64,000 nucleotides of DNA, from the NCBI RefSeq assembly GCF_000238335.3, contig NZ_AHCB03000005.1, positions 868,001-932,000 of the forward strand. Reading direction: 5' to 3'. The DNA comes from Pseudoalteromonas marina (GTDB lineage Bacteria > Pseudomonadota > Gammaproteobacteria > Enterobacterales > Alteromonadaceae). A program made the position numbers and the translations under genes. Below are positions 1 through 9,376 of the stretch, piece after piece. Under the pieces are notes generated by a model, which was given only the letters and a program-made list of their open reading frames with translations, searched no databases and was not told the DNA's origin. Every line of letters starts with the position of its first letter. Position 1 is the stretch's first letter.

Positions 1-14
1 TGACACATTTATGT

Positions 15-90
15 GTCCCCATCGTCTAGAGGCCTAGGACACCGCCCTTTCACGGCGGTAACAGGGGTTCGAATCCCCTTGGGGACGCCA
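15..90 (+). tRNA. tRNA-Glu (anticodon TTC), copy 1
   Basis: A 76-nt cloverleaf with acceptor stem GTCCCC/GGGGAC, anticodon stem CCGCC/GGCGG around loop CTTTCAC (anticodon TTC) and T-loop GGTTCGAATCC. The 3' CCA is encoded. It is the first of three identical copies and probably part of one multi-tRNA transcript that begins upstream of the window. Confidence 0.97.
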
Positions 91-231
91 TCTAGTTTTA
101 AGCTAGAGGTGGTTTTACCAAGAGAATAGCGTAACAATTAAAGCTCGAGTCTTTAATTGTATTATATGCATTACCTTAGCAACTCATGATGTGAGTCAAA
201 CTCATCAAATGTCCTAGTGACACATTTATGT

Positions 232-307
232 GTCCCCATCGTCTAGAGGCCTAGGACACCGCCCTTTCACGGCGGTAACAGGGGTTCGAATCCCCTTGGG
301 GACGCCA
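232..307 (+). tRNA. tRNA-Glu (anticodon TTC), copy 2
   Basis: Identical in sequence to copy 1, with encoded CCA. The spacer before it ends in the same block (GTCCTAGTGACACATTTAT) as the spacer before copy 3, so the array grew by duplication of a unit that includes the leader. Confidence 0.97.
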
Positions 308-397
308 CTTACTATTTTAATAGTTAGTGTAGTGTTATTAAGAAAGCTCGCCTGAAACGAGTCAAACCATTCAGTTGTCCTAGTGACACATTTATGT

Positions 398-473
398 GTC
401 CCCATCGTCTAGAGGCCTAGGACACCGCCCTTTCACGGCGGTAACAGGGGTTCGAATCCCCTTGGGGACGCCA
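398..473 (+). tRNA. tRNA-Glu (anticodon TTC), copy 3
   Basis: Third identical copy, with encoded CCA. The sequence from 474 to 713 that follows is AT-rich and holds no gene I can recognise. No obvious terminator hairpin follows the array directly. Confidence 0.97.
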
Positions 474-713
474 CTTGCTTTCATAAAGTAGGGTAGTGTT
501 GTTAAGATTTAAATATACCTCACCAACTATTTTTATTCATACCTCAATTTATTTTCCAAGTTTATTTTCATTTTAATCACAATCTAAAATATCCACTCAA
601 TTATGTCCTAGATTTAAGCAGACTCAACAAACATAACCTGTATGATCCATTCAGGGCTTATAAATATTTTACTTGTTAACCTATATAAAACTTCCAGAAA
701 AAGAGGAGGATTT

Positions 714-980
714 ATGGCAAGTGGATGGGCGCGAGATGGCGCAATTCAAGAGCAAATAGATGCAAGTGTTAACGATGCAGTACAATACGCAAGAAGAAAC
801 TTAATCACTGGAGCTAGTGCTGAGATTTGCGATGAGTGTGACGAGAAAATACCACAAGCAAGAAGGCTAGCATTACCAGGCGTACGCTACTGCATTTCAT
901 GTCAAGCAGAATTAGAAGGACTACCAAGCAATTCTAACGCGTTCAATCGCCGTGGTAGTAAAGATAGTCAACTACGATAA
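714..980 (+). CDS. DksA/TraR-family C4-type zinc-finger protein
   Basis: An 88-residue protein starting MASGWARDG. An ATG 72 bases further upstream is in frame, but the start at 714 sits just after a strong ribosome binding site (AGAGGAGGA at 702-710). Two CxxC pairs (ICDEC and YCISC) separated by a basic stretch with PQARRLALPGVRYC form the C4 zinc finger of the DksA/TraR family. The length and the lack of the long N-terminal coiled coil match the short YbiI-like members rather than DksA itself. Members may bind RNA polymerase through its secondary channel, but the role of this short subgroup is unknown. It is a single gene closed by a terminator. Confidence 0.88.
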   Translation: MASGWARDGAIQEQIDASVNDAVQYARRNLITGASAEICDECDEKIPQARRLALPGVRYCISCQAELEGLPSNSNAFNRRGSKDSQLR

Positions 981-1003
981 AGGTGCCAAAGGCACCTTTT
1001 TTT
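981..1003 (+). terminator. Rho-independent terminator after the zinc-finger gene
   Basis: AGGTGCC-AAA-GGCACCT is a perfect 7-bp stem with a 3-nt loop, followed by a run of T. It begins directly after the stop codon. Confidence 0.9.
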
Positions 1004-1029
1004 ATGGGTAAAATACCACGCCTTATTAT

Positions 1030-1416
1030 TTATGATTTTTTCTGAATAAGCTCAATTGCATACCCATCAGGGTCTTTAACGAATGCAATTTGGGTTGTCC
1101 CACCTTTAACTGGGCCGGGTTCTCGACTTATATTTCCACCTGCCGCTTTTATGTCATCGCACGCTTTATATATGTCTTCAAATTCAATGGCGATGTGCCC
1201 GTAGGCGTCTCCTAAGCTGTAACTACTTTGATCCCAGTTGTATGTTAGCTCAAGGACGGTTGTATCTTTTTCGTCGCCATAGCCTATAAAGGCCAACGTG
1301 TACCGGTACTCTTCATTTTCAGAGCGACGTAGCTCTTTCATACCAAGAACATGCGTGTAAAACGCAATGGATTTTTCTAAATCTGTAACGCGAAGCATAG
1401 TGTGTAATAAGCGCAT
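1030..1416 (-). CDS. gloA: Lactoylglutathione lyase (glyoxalase I)
   Basis: A 128-residue protein of the vicinal-oxygen-chelate fold that converts the hemithioacetal of methylglyoxal and glutathione to S-lactoylglutathione in the cytoplasm. The metal ligands expected for the short bacterial Ni/Co type are at H5, E56 (LELTYNW), H74 (YGHIAIE) and E122 (AIELIQKK), matching the known E. coli pattern position for position. The length equals the family norm. It stands alone, convergent with the zinc-finger gene. Confidence 0.95.
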   Translation of the reverse strand: MRLLHTMLRVTDLEKSIAFYTHVLGMKELRRSENEEYRYTLAFIGYGDEKDTTVLELTYNWDQSSYSLGDAYGHIAIEFEDIYKACDDIKAAGGNISREPGPVKGGTTQIAFVKDPDGYAIELIQKKS

Positions 1417-2144
1417 TTAAGTAACCTTAAACTTTATTGGAATGTAGTCGGCCTTTCATTCAGACGTTTTGAAATACGTTTTTTATAGAAGGCGTATTGC
1501 TTTGTTAGTTTGAGATTATATAAGGGCAGCACATGTTTATTACAACCAATAAAACGTCCATTTAGTATTTAAGTATGAATAAATAAAAAATTTATTATTT
1601 ATATGTGAGTTAACAACTTAAATTAATTACCAATTTTAAATAAAAATGCGACTGGTTAGCCAATTTTTACGCTTATTGGTCAACCTGTCACTGAAAGTTT
1701 ATTTTAATATTATTTAACAATGCTTTTACACGAAGAGTTAGGTTTTAGCTTTTATCTTGTTGTAATTATTGGGTATTTTTATTTACATTAGTATTTGGTT
1801 GTAACTGGCTAATTTACAAAAAGCAACTTATTGGTTGACAATAAATGCATTTGGTCATAATGTTTGTGCATACCAATTGGTAACCTCGTTAACGTTGTTA
1901 CTAAATGGGATAGCAATTAACTAGAGTTACACTAAATTTTTGAACTTAAATAAGAACTAAAAATGCAAAAACCAATAAAAATTTGGCTCAACATTTTTAC
2001 TTACACTAAGCACGGAAAACTTATTTATTTAACTTAATAAAGTGGCTCTACTGAATTAAATAAAAGACAGAGCGTACCTATTTTATGGGGTAAATCATTA
2101 CTCATTATCATAAAAGTTTGCGCCATCATATCTAGGAGTTTTTC
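1417..2144 (+). promoter_or_regulatory. Control region of the alginate operon with repeated TTGGT operator-like sites
   Basis: About 730 AT-rich bases without a gene. TGGT/ACCA sites repeat: CTGGTTAGCCAA (1652-1663), TTGGTCAACCTG (1676-1687), TTGGTTGTAACT (1795-1806), TTGGTTGACAAT (1831-1842), TTGGTCAT (1851) and the perfect 12-bp palindrome TACCAATTGGTA (1871-1882). The same motif recurs before the lipoprotein and both TonB receptor genes, so I infer a shared regulator. A ribosome binding site (TAGGAG, 2131-2136) precedes the first gene. Confidence 0.6.
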
Positions 2145-3023
2145 ATGTCAAAACCTGTAATCGGTTTCATCGGTCTAGGCCTTATGGGCGGCAATATGGC
2201 CGAAAATTTACAAAACAAAGGCTATGAGCTGATTGTTATGGATTTAAGCAAAGATGCAGTTGCTGCATGTGTTGCTCGAGGCGCAAAAACAGCAAGCACG
2301 GCGAAAGAACTTGCTTCAGGTGCAGATATTGTAATGCTTTGTCTAACAACTTCAGCTGTAGTTGAAAAAATTGTTTACGCAGATGATGGTATTTTAGCTG
2401 GGATCAAAGAAGGCGCAGTGCTTGTGGACTTCGGTACATCGATACCATCTTCAACTAAAAAAATTGGTGCTGACTTAGCTGCTAAGGGTGCTGGTATGAT
2501 TGACGCGCCATTAGGTCGTACACCTGCACATGCCAAAGATGGTTTATTAAATATTATGGCGTCTGGCGATATGGCGACCTTTAATAAAGTGAAATCTGTA
2601 TTAGAAGACCAAGGCGAGAACGTTTTTCACTTAGGTGATTTAGGCGCTGGCCACACAACTAAGTTAATCAATAACTTTATGGGAATGACGACTGTATGTG
2701 CTATGTCACAAGCGTTTGCTGTTGCAGAGCTTGCAGGTGTAGACCGTCAGCAATTGTTCGACATAATGTCTACTGGTCCGTCAAATTCTCCGTTTATGCA
2801 TTTTTGTAAAAACTACGCGGTTGATAATGTAAGCGACTTAGGTTTTTCTATCGCCAATGCAAATAAAGACTTAGGCTATTTTTTACAAATGGTTGAAGAT
2901 TTAGGCACTCAATCAAAAATTGCTGAAGGTTCGTCTGCTAACTTACAAGCTGCATTTGACGCAGGTATGGGTCAAGGCAACGTGCCAGAGATATTTGATT
3001 ACTTCAAAAAACTAGAAAAGTAA
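2145..3023 (+). CDS. NAD(P)-dependent beta-hydroxyacid dehydrogenase-family reductase (GarR/3-hydroxyisobutyrate dehydrogenase type), probable DEH/uronate reductase
   Basis: A 292-residue protein with an N-terminal Rossmann fold (GFIGLGLMGGNMA, residues 6-18) and the family's substrate and catalytic segments (DAPLGRTPAHAKDGLL and GHTTKLINNFM, with the catalytic lysine in TKLINN). Family members reduce 2-hydroxy-3-oxopropionate or oxidise 3-hydroxyisobutyrate. Here it leads an alginate-degradation operon, and I infer that it reduces the alginate monomer DEH (4-deoxy-5-erythro-hexoseulose uronate) to KDG, the substrate of the downstream KdgK. No other DEH reductase candidate lies in the cluster. 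The family is sure; the substrate is inferred from context. Confidence 0.85.
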   Translation: MSKPVIGFIGLGLMGGNMAENLQNKGYELIVMDLSKDAVAACVARGAKTASTAKELASGADIVMLCLTTSAVVEKIVYADDGILAGIKEGAVLVDFGTSIPSSTKKIGADLAAKGAGMIDAPLGRTPAHAKDGLLNIMASGDMATFNKVKSVLEDQGENVFHLGDLGAGHTTKLINNFMGMTTVCAMSQAFAVAELAGVDRQQLFDIMSTGPSNSPFMHFCKNYAVDNVSDLGFSIANANKDLGYFLQMVEDLGTQSKIAEGSSANLQAAFDAGMGQGNVPEIFDYFKKLEK

Positions 3024-3168
3024 TTCTTTTCTAGCTTTAAAGCGCTTTAAGCTTATGACTTAAAGCGCTTCAACACACATGACACCAATTGACTTAAGTC
3101 TTTATGTATTGTCAGTCTATTTAACCCTGATAGCGCATTTACTTAGTCACAACGAAAAAGAGTTAACT

Positions 3169-5427
3169 ATGCGTTTGATTAATACAATAAAGCTTAGTCT
3201 AGTTCTCATCGGTTGCCTATCAACACACATAGCGGCCAAAGATTATTTTGTAGAGGACCAACAGGCTTTCAACGATATTGCAGCAAACCTACTTGCAGGC
3301 GATAAAGTTATTCTTAAAAATGGAACTTGGTCTGATTTTGAAATTTTATTACAGGGCCAGGGTAAAAAAAATGCACCTATTACGTTAACAGCTGAAACAC
3401 ATGGCAGCGTTATTTTATCAGGCCAATCTAACCTTCGTCTTGCGGGTCAATATCTTGAAGTGTCGGGTTTAGTTTTTAAAGATGGCTATACACCCAGTTC
3501 AGCAGTAATTGAGTTTCGTCGAAATAAAAAAGAGTTAGCTTACCACTCTCGTGTTACCAACGTTGTGATCGACAATTATAATAATCCAGATAAGCGAGAG
3601 TCAGATTATTGGGTAGCACTATACGGCCAACACAATAGATTTGACCACAGTCACCTTGTGGGAAAAAGAAATAAAGGCGTGACAGTCGCTGTTCGATTAA
3701 ATACTCCTCAAAGCCAACAAAATCATCACAAAATTGACAATAATTATTTTGGCTACCGTCCTACATTTGGATCTAATGGTGGCGAAACACTACGAATAGG
3801 TACAAGTCATTATTCTTTAACTGACTCGTATACCTTGGTTGAAAATAACTACTTTGAACGCACTAATGGTGAAGTTGAAATAATATCTGTTAAGTCAGGT
3901 AAAAATACCCTTAAAAATAATGTGTTTTATGAAGCTCGAGGCACACTAACGCTACGCCACGGGAATGGAAATCTCATAGAAGAAAACGTATTTATTGGTA
4001 ATGGTGTTGATCATACTGGCGGTATTCGCGTAATCAACAAAGACCAAATTGTTAAAAATAACTACCTAGAAGGGTTAACTGGCTACCGCTTCGGGAGTGG
4101 TTTCACTGTGATGAACGGCGTACCTAATTCGTCAATTAATCGCTACCATCAGGTAGAAAACGCCACAATCGAAAATAATACATTCGTAAATGTACGTCAC
4201 ATACAGCTCGCGGCAGGAAGTGATGCTGAACGCAGTGCAGTCCCAATAAACAGCACAATGAGCAACAATTTGATTGTAAATCAAGGTGGTAATCAGCCAT
4301 TTACAACATTTGACGACGTGACTGGTTTAGTACTTAGTAATAATGTTGCCAATACCAACGTGATAGATGAGCTAGCTTATGGTGTAGAAAAGCAAGATAT
4401 AAAGCTAAAAAAAGCCAAAAATGGATTATTTTACCCAGTATCTAAAAAGTTAAATGTAGGCGTTAAACGCGACTTAAAAGTATTACAAAAAGAAGAGGTA
4501 GGTGTTAGTTGGTATCCTAAAACACCTGCATTAACAGCATTTGATTCGGGCAAAACAATCAATGTTAAAGCGGGTGCAGATGCTTTATTAAATGCTATTG
4601 AAAATGCTAATACAGGTGATGTATTGGTATTGGCACCTGGTCAATACGATATTTCTAAATTAGTAAAAATAAACAAAACACTTACCATAAAGGCAAAGAA
4701 AGAAGGCCAATCAAAGCTTACCTTTCAACGTTCTACCATATTTGAAATTCATGATGGCGGCAGCTTAAAAATTGATGGTTTATCAATTTCAGGTGAGAAC
4801 GCCCCTGACGCTATTGGTAACAGTGTGGTTCGTACACAAAAGTGGGGAATGATAGAAAATTACCGCTTTGAAATGACAAATACAGAAATCAATGCATTAG
4901 ATATTAATCATTCATTTCATTTTTTTGTCACTGGTAAAGGGGCTATGGCCGATACCGTTGTATTAAATAATAATACATTTAATGAAATTACGGGTGATGT
5001 ATTACGCCTAAATACAGAAATTGAAGACTTAGGTGTTTACAACGCAGAGTACGTGACGGTTACGGGCAATAGCTTTAAAAATGTAAAAGGCAGTTTAGTA
5101 AAACTCTACCGAGGCGGGTCTGACGAGAGTACATTTGGCCCTCATTTTGAGATGAAAAATAATACGCTTAACAATGTTGGCCTTGGTAAACGCAATAAAG
5201 AAAAAGCCAGTATTTATGTTCATGGTGTGCAGGTAACTAATATTGAAAATAACGAGTTCACTAATTCTGCACCCATAGTCGTTGAGCATACTGTTGGCGA
5301 GCCAATCACAAAAGTATTAAAAAATACATTTAAAGAAACACCCACCCCAAGTGTAAAAGAACTAAGAGTTGAAGGTCCGCATACCGCAATTCTTGAAAAT
5401 AACAACGTGATAAGCGAGGGGCAGTAA
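3169..5427 (+). CDS. PL6-family alginate lyase (two-domain, AlyGC-like)
   Basis: A 752-residue secreted polysaccharide lyase. The chosen start gives a clean signal peptide (MRLINTIKLSLVLIGCLSTHIAA); an upstream in-frame ATG would add 30 residues before it. The N-terminal half is a right-handed parallel beta-helix of the chondroitinase B/alginate lyase superfamily. Catalytic candidates are K242 (ISVKSG) and R263 (TLRHGN), 21 residues apart as in characterised PL6 enzymes. N203, E235 and E237 fit the calcium site. A second beta-helix domain from about residue 480 makes it the long, AlyGC-type form, which tends to act exolytically. The gap to the PL17 gene is 4 bp, so the two are co-expressed. 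Confidence 0.93.
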   Translation: MRLINTIKLSLVLIGCLSTHIAAKDYFVEDQQAFNDIAANLLAGDKVILKNGTWSDFEILLQGQGKKNAPITLTAETHGSVILSGQSNLRLAGQYLEVSGLVFKDGYTPSSAVIEFRRNKKELAYHSRVTNVVIDNYNNPDKRESDYWVALYGQHNRFDHSHLVGKRNKGVTVAVRLNTPQSQQNHHKIDNNYFGYRPTFGSNGGETLRIGTSHYSLTDSYTLVENNYFERTNGEVEIISVKSGKNTLKNNVFYEARGTLTLRHGNGNLIEENVFIGNGVDHTGGIRVINKDQIVKNNYLEGLTGYRFGSGFTVMNGVPNSSINRYHQVENATIENNTFVNVRHIQLAAGSDAERSAVPINSTMSNNLIVNQGGNQPFTTFDDVTGLVLSNNVANTNVIDELAYGVEKQDIKLKKAKNGLFYPVSKKLNVGVKRDLKVLQKEEVGVSWYPKTPALTAFDSGKTINVKAGADALLNAIENANTGDVLVLAPGQYDISKLVKINKTLTIKAKKEGQSKLTFQRSTIFEIHDGGSLKIDGLSISGENAPDAIGNSVVRTQKWGMIENYRFEMTNTEINALDINHSFHFFVTGKGAMADTVVLNNNTFNEITGDVLRLNTEIEDLGVYNAEYVTVTGNSFKNVKGSLVKLYRGGSDESTFGPHFEMKNNTLNNVGLGKRNKEKASIYVHGVQVTNIENNEFTNSAPIVVEHTVGEPITKVLKNTFKETPTPSVKELRVEGPHTAILENNNVISEGQ

Positions 5428-5431
5428 ACTG

Positions 5432-7639
5432 ATGAATTTTTTTAAACGAACAACACACATAAAAGCTGCTTTTTTAGGTTTATTTTCATTGTTACTGTCA
5501 TCAGTAGCCAGTGCTGGGTCACATCCAAACCTTGTAATCACAATTGACGATGTAAAGCTCATGCGCCAAGCAATAAAGGATGAGGGACAGTTTGCAACGG
5601 CGTATAAAGATTTAAAAGCGCGAGTAGATAAGCAAATAAAGCAGCCTATCACGGTGCCAGTACCAAAAGATGGTGGGGGCGGATATACGCACGAACGCCA
5701 TAAAAAGAACTATCAGGTAATGTACAACGCGGGGATTATTTATCAATTAAGCGAAGACGATAAATATGCTGATTATGTTCGTGACATGTTGCTTGAATAC
5801 GCAGCACTTTACCCAACACTTGACGTTCATCCAAAGCGTAAAGTTAAATCACAAAACCCTGGCAAGCTATTTTGGCAAAGCCTGAATGAAGCTATGTGGC
5901 TTGTTTATACCATACAAGCTTACGACCTTATTTATGATTCATTAAGCGCAGCACAGGTTAAAACAATAGAGGATGATTTAATACGCCCTGTTTCATTGTT
6001 TACATCAGAGGGTCAACCATCAACGTTTAATAAGGTACACAACCATGGTACATGGGCCACGGCTGGTGTAGGTATGGCAGGTTATGTATTAGACGAGCCA
6101 GAGTGGGTGGAAAAATCGTTGTACGACCTAGACAAGTCGGGTAAAGGTGGTTTTATTAAGCAATTAGAAATGCTGTTTTCACCACAAGGCTACTACAACG
6201 AAGGTCCGTATTATCAGCGTTTTGCATTATTGCCATTTGTTACGTTTGCTAAAGCAATAGAGAATAACGAGCCGCAACGTAATATTTTTGAATACCGCGA
6301 TGGTGTGCTACTCAAAGCGATTGATACCACTATTCAACTTAGCTACAACGGTTTATTCTTCCCAATTAATGACGCTATAAAAAGTAAAGGTATCGACACT
6401 ATTGAGCTGGTTCATGGCGTTACAGCAGCTTATGGGCTAACAAACAACACCGGTTATTTAGATATTGCGAAAAAACAAAACCAGACAATTTTATCTGGCG
6501 ATGGTTTAAAAGTAGCTCAAGCGCTAGACAATCAAATGCAAACACCTTACGAGTTTAGATCTGTAGCGTTTGGTGATGGTAATGATGGTAAGCAAGGCGC
6601 GCTTGTGGTTATGAGAACGCAAGTAGGTGGTGATCAAGCTGTTTTATTTAAACCTGCGGCACAAGGTTTAGGCCATGGCCATTTTGATAAATTGACTTGG
6701 CAGTTTTATGATCGAGGTAACGAAATTGTATCTGACTATGGCGCGGCTCGTTTTTTAAACGTTGAAGCTAAGTTTGGTGGTCGTTATCTTCCAGAAAATG
6801 AAACCTACGCCAAGCATACCGTTGCACACAATACAGTTGTGGTAGATGAAACATCTCATTTCAATGCTAATGTAAAAGTGGGGAACAACAATCACCCAAC
6901 ACTAAATTACTTCACTACCAATGAGTTTGGTACTGTGGCAAACGGTTCAATTAGCTCGGCTTACAAAAACGTAGAGCTAGAGCGAACCCTTGCTTTAATA
7001 AACTTACCAGAGCTTGATAGCACTATTACATTAGACATTTTTAATGCCAATGCTAAGACTAAACATCAATTTGATTTACCCCTTCACTATAAAGGGCAGC
7101 TCATTGACACAAGTTTTGACTTAAAAGCGAATGCATCACAGCTATCTGCATTAGGCAGTAATAATGGTTACCAGCATTTATGGCTTAAAGCACAAGCAAC
7201 ACCTCAAAATGGCCTTGCTAAGGTGACATGGCTCAATGATAACGGACGCTTTTATACGCAAACAAGTTTAGTTTCGGGCGATGAAAAATTCTTGTTTACT
7301 CAAATTGGTGCAAACGATCCACACTTTAATTTACGTAATGAAAATGGCTTTATTCGTCGCGTAGAAGATCAAAAACAGCATACGTTTGTATCTATCTTAG
7401 AGCCTCACGGTGAATATAACCCTAGTAAAGAATATACCCTAGAGGCTGTTAGCCGTGTGTCAGCTGCCAACTATATCGAGCAGGATAATTTATTGCTCGT
7501 GCATTTAATCATTAAGAACAAAGCCTACTTAGTCGCTATTAATAAAGCGCACAGCAAAGCAAGCAACACATTCACATTTAAAAATAAGTCATTCACCTTA
7601 AACGACCGACTTGGCGTTTATGCGTTGAAGAATAATTAG
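5432..7639 (+). CDS. PL17-family oligoalginate lyase
   Basis: A 735-residue exolytic lyase that would cut alginate oligomers to unsaturated monomers. It has a signal peptide ending ASA (residues 1-28) without a lipobox cysteine, an alpha/alpha-toroid (about 30-370) and a C-terminal beta-sheet, heparinase II/III-like domain. Key residues visible are N204 and H205 (KVHNHGTW), Y260/Y261 (NEGPYYQRF) and H415/H417 (GLGHGHFDK), which correspond to the catalytic and zinc-site residues known in Alg17C-type enzymes. It pairs with the upstream PL6: the polymer is shortened first and the oligomers are finished here, probably in the periplasm. Confidence 0.94.
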   Translation: MNFFKRTTHIKAAFLGLFSLLLSSVASAGSHPNLVITIDDVKLMRQAIKDEGQFATAYKDLKARVDKQIKQPITVPVPKDGGGGYTHERHKKNYQVMYNAGIIYQLSEDDKYADYVRDMLLEYAALYPTLDVHPKRKVKSQNPGKLFWQSLNEAMWLVYTIQAYDLIYDSLSAAQVKTIEDDLIRPVSLFTSEGQPSTFNKVHNHGTWATAGVGMAGYVLDEPEWVEKSLYDLDKSGKGGFIKQLEMLFSPQGYYNEGPYYQRFALLPFVTFAKAIENNEPQRNIFEYRDGVLLKAIDTTIQLSYNGLFFPINDAIKSKGIDTIELVHGVTAAYGLTNNTGYLDIAKKQNQTILSGDGLKVAQALDNQMQTPYEFRSVAFGDGNDGKQGALVVMRTQVGGDQAVLFKPAAQGLGHGHFDKLTWQFYDRGNEIVSDYGAARFLNVEAKFGGRYLPENETYAKHTVAHNTVVVDETSHFNANVKVGNNNHPTLNYFTTNEFGTVANGSISSAYKNVELERTLALINLPELDSTITLDIFNANAKTKHQFDLPLHYKGQLIDTSFDLKANASQLSALGSNNGYQHLWLKAQATPQNGLAKVTWLNDNGRFYTQTSLVSGDEKFLFTQIGANDPHFNLRNENGFIRRVEDQKQHTFVSILEPHGEYNPSKEYTLEAVSRVSAANYIEQDNLLLVHLIIKNKAYLVAINKAHSKASNTFTFKNKSFTLNDRLGVYALKNN

Positions 7640-7650
7640 GAGTAATTAGG

Positions 7651-7995
7651 ATGCAAAAGCAAAGTGCACATTTTTCATTTGGTGACAAAACTGAAATTGA
7701 AGATTTAGGTAATGGTTTAAAGCGTCAAATGTTAGGTTTTAACGAAGAGCTTATGGCCGTTAAAATTTGGTTTGAAAAAGGCGCAATTGGTTATAACCAT
7801 GCCCATAGACACTCACAAGTAACCTATGTAGTTGAAGGTGAATTTCACTTTAACATTGACGGCGTCACTGAAATTTTAAGACCCGGTGACAGCTGTTTTA
7901 TTCCTCCGTTTGCAGATCATGGCGCTACATGCCCAACAGGTGGTATTTTAATCGATACTTTTAGTCCAGCTCGTGAAGACTTTCTTGAGGAATAA
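7651..7995 (+). CDS. kdgF: Cupin KdgF, unsaturated uronate linearisation enzyme
   Basis: A 114-residue single-domain cupin. The first cupin motif carries H50, H52 and Q56 (YNHAHRHSQVTYVVEGEF) and the second H90 (PPFADHGA), the metal-binding set of the KdgF family. KdgF speeds opening of 4,5-unsaturated uronate monomers, released by lyases, to the linear keto-sugar. Its place directly after the PL17 lyase and 2 bp before the transporter fits that role. Confidence 0.9.
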   Translation: MQKQSAHFSFGDKTEIEDLGNGLKRQMLGFNEELMAVKIWFEKGAIGYNHAHRHSQVTYVVEGEFHFNIDGVTEILRPGDSCFIPPFADHGATCPTGGILIDTFSPAREDFLEE

Positions 7996-7997
7996 TT

Positions 7998-9305
7998 ATG
8001 CAACTTAAAGGCTTACGCTGGTGGGTTATTGCGTTAATCGCGTTAGCAACCATCATTAATTATATCGACCGCCAAGCACTTAGTGTGCTTTGGCCGGATA
8101 TTGTAGAAGAAATGTTCCCTGATGAATCAGCATTAGAACGTAAACAAATATACGCAAATATTTCCATCGTGTTTGTGTTTGCCTACGCATTTGGCCAAGC
8201 TATTTTTGGTAAAATATTTGACTGGGTGGGCACCCGTTTTGGTTTTGTTTTATCAATTGGTGTGTGGTCGTTGGCAACCATTGCGCATGCATTTGCACAA
8301 GGTGTTTTAAGCCTGAGTATTTTTCGTGCCATTTTAGGAGTAGCTGAAGCCGGTAACTGGCCAGGCGCTGCCAAGGGAAACGCTGAGTGGTTCCCAACTA
8401 AAGAACGCGCACTCGCACAGGGTATTTTTAACTCTGGTGCTGCAATTGGTGGCATTATCGCTATTCCTCTAATCGCTTACTTAACAGTGTATTTTAGCTG
8501 GCAAATGGTGTTTGTTTTTGTAGGTGCCTTGGGTTTTCTATGGTTAGTTCCATGGTTAATTTTAGTAAAAGCGCCACCAAGTTCTCACCCTTGGATAAGC
8601 GAAGAAGAGCGCGAGTACATTTTAACAGGTCAAAGACGTGTTGATGATAACGGCGATGTAACAGCCGAAGACGAAGAAGAATATAACCCTTCTACTGGCG
8701 AGTTGCTTTCACGTAAACAAAGCTGGGGTGTAATTATAGCTTCTGCGGCGATTGACCCAATCTGGTGGTTATTCGTTTTCTGGATCCCTATTTATCTAAA
8801 CGAAGTGTATGCCATGGATGTTAAATCTATTGGTATATATGGCTGGGTTCCTTATGTAGGCGCAATGTTTGGTGCATGGTTTGGTGGTCTACTTGCTCAA
8901 AATAGACTTAAATCAGGTTGGAATACTGACAAAACACGCAAGCTCACTATTACACTTGGTTGTTTAATCATGCTTCCTGCATTACTTGCCATGGCTAACC
9001 CAGGTGGACCCACAACAGCTGTTCTTATCATGGCCGTTATTTTGTTTGGCTTTCAAACTGCTATTGGTAATGTTCAAACTTTACCAAGTGACTTACTGGG
9101 CAAAAAAGCGGTGGGTACCTTATCTGGTTTTTCTGGCATGGCTGCAAAACTAGGTGCGGTAGGTCTTACGTCACTTGTACCAATATTAACCGCTGATGGT
9201 AATTATGCTCCGGCATTCATAATTGGTGCATCACTTGCCATTATAGCAATGGCTGCAGTGTGGATTTTAATCCCTAAAATTGAACCTCTTAAAAAGCCTG
9301 ATTAA
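7998..9305 (+). CDS. MFS transporter, hexuronate/DEH type (ExuT-like)
   Basis: A 435-residue inner-membrane protein with about 12 hydrophobic segments. NYIDRQALSVLWPDI near the N-terminus is typical of the anion:cation symporter family that includes ExuT. The central cytoplasmic loop (about residues 195-240) is long and acidic. In the alginate operon it most probably imports the unsaturated uronate monomer from the periplasm. The substrate is inferred from context. Confidence 0.9.
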   Translation: MQLKGLRWWVIALIALATIINYIDRQALSVLWPDIVEEMFPDESALERKQIYANISIVFVFAYAFGQAIFGKIFDWVGTRFGFVLSIGVWSLATIAHAFAQGVLSLSIFRAILGVAEAGNWPGAAKGNAEWFPTKERALAQGIFNSGAAIGGIIAIPLIAYLTVYFSWQMVFVFVGALGFLWLVPWLILVKAPPSSHPWISEEEREYILTGQRRVDDNGDVTAEDEEEYNPSTGELLSRKQSWGVIIASAAIDPIWWLFVFWIPIYLNEVYAMDVKSIGIYGWVPYVGAMFGAWFGGLLAQNRLKSGWNTDKTRKLTITLGCLIMLPALLAMANPGGPTTAVLIMAVILFGFQTAIGNVQTLPSDLLGKKAVGTLSGFSGMAAKLGAVGLTSLVPILTADGNYAPAFIIGASLAIIAMAAVWILIPKIEPLKKPD

Positions 9306-9376
9306 TCTGCTTTAACTGCTATGCCAACACGGTAGTGCTTGTGCATAGCAGTTAGTTACAAAGGATACTTTCAAAA

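Noticed and set aside
1652..1882. TTGGT sites assigned to a named GntR/FadR-type regulator
   Set aside because: The two-base centre of TGGT-TA-ACCA does not match the three-base centre of the FadR-type consensus, and no regulator gene is near. I left the binding protein unnamed.
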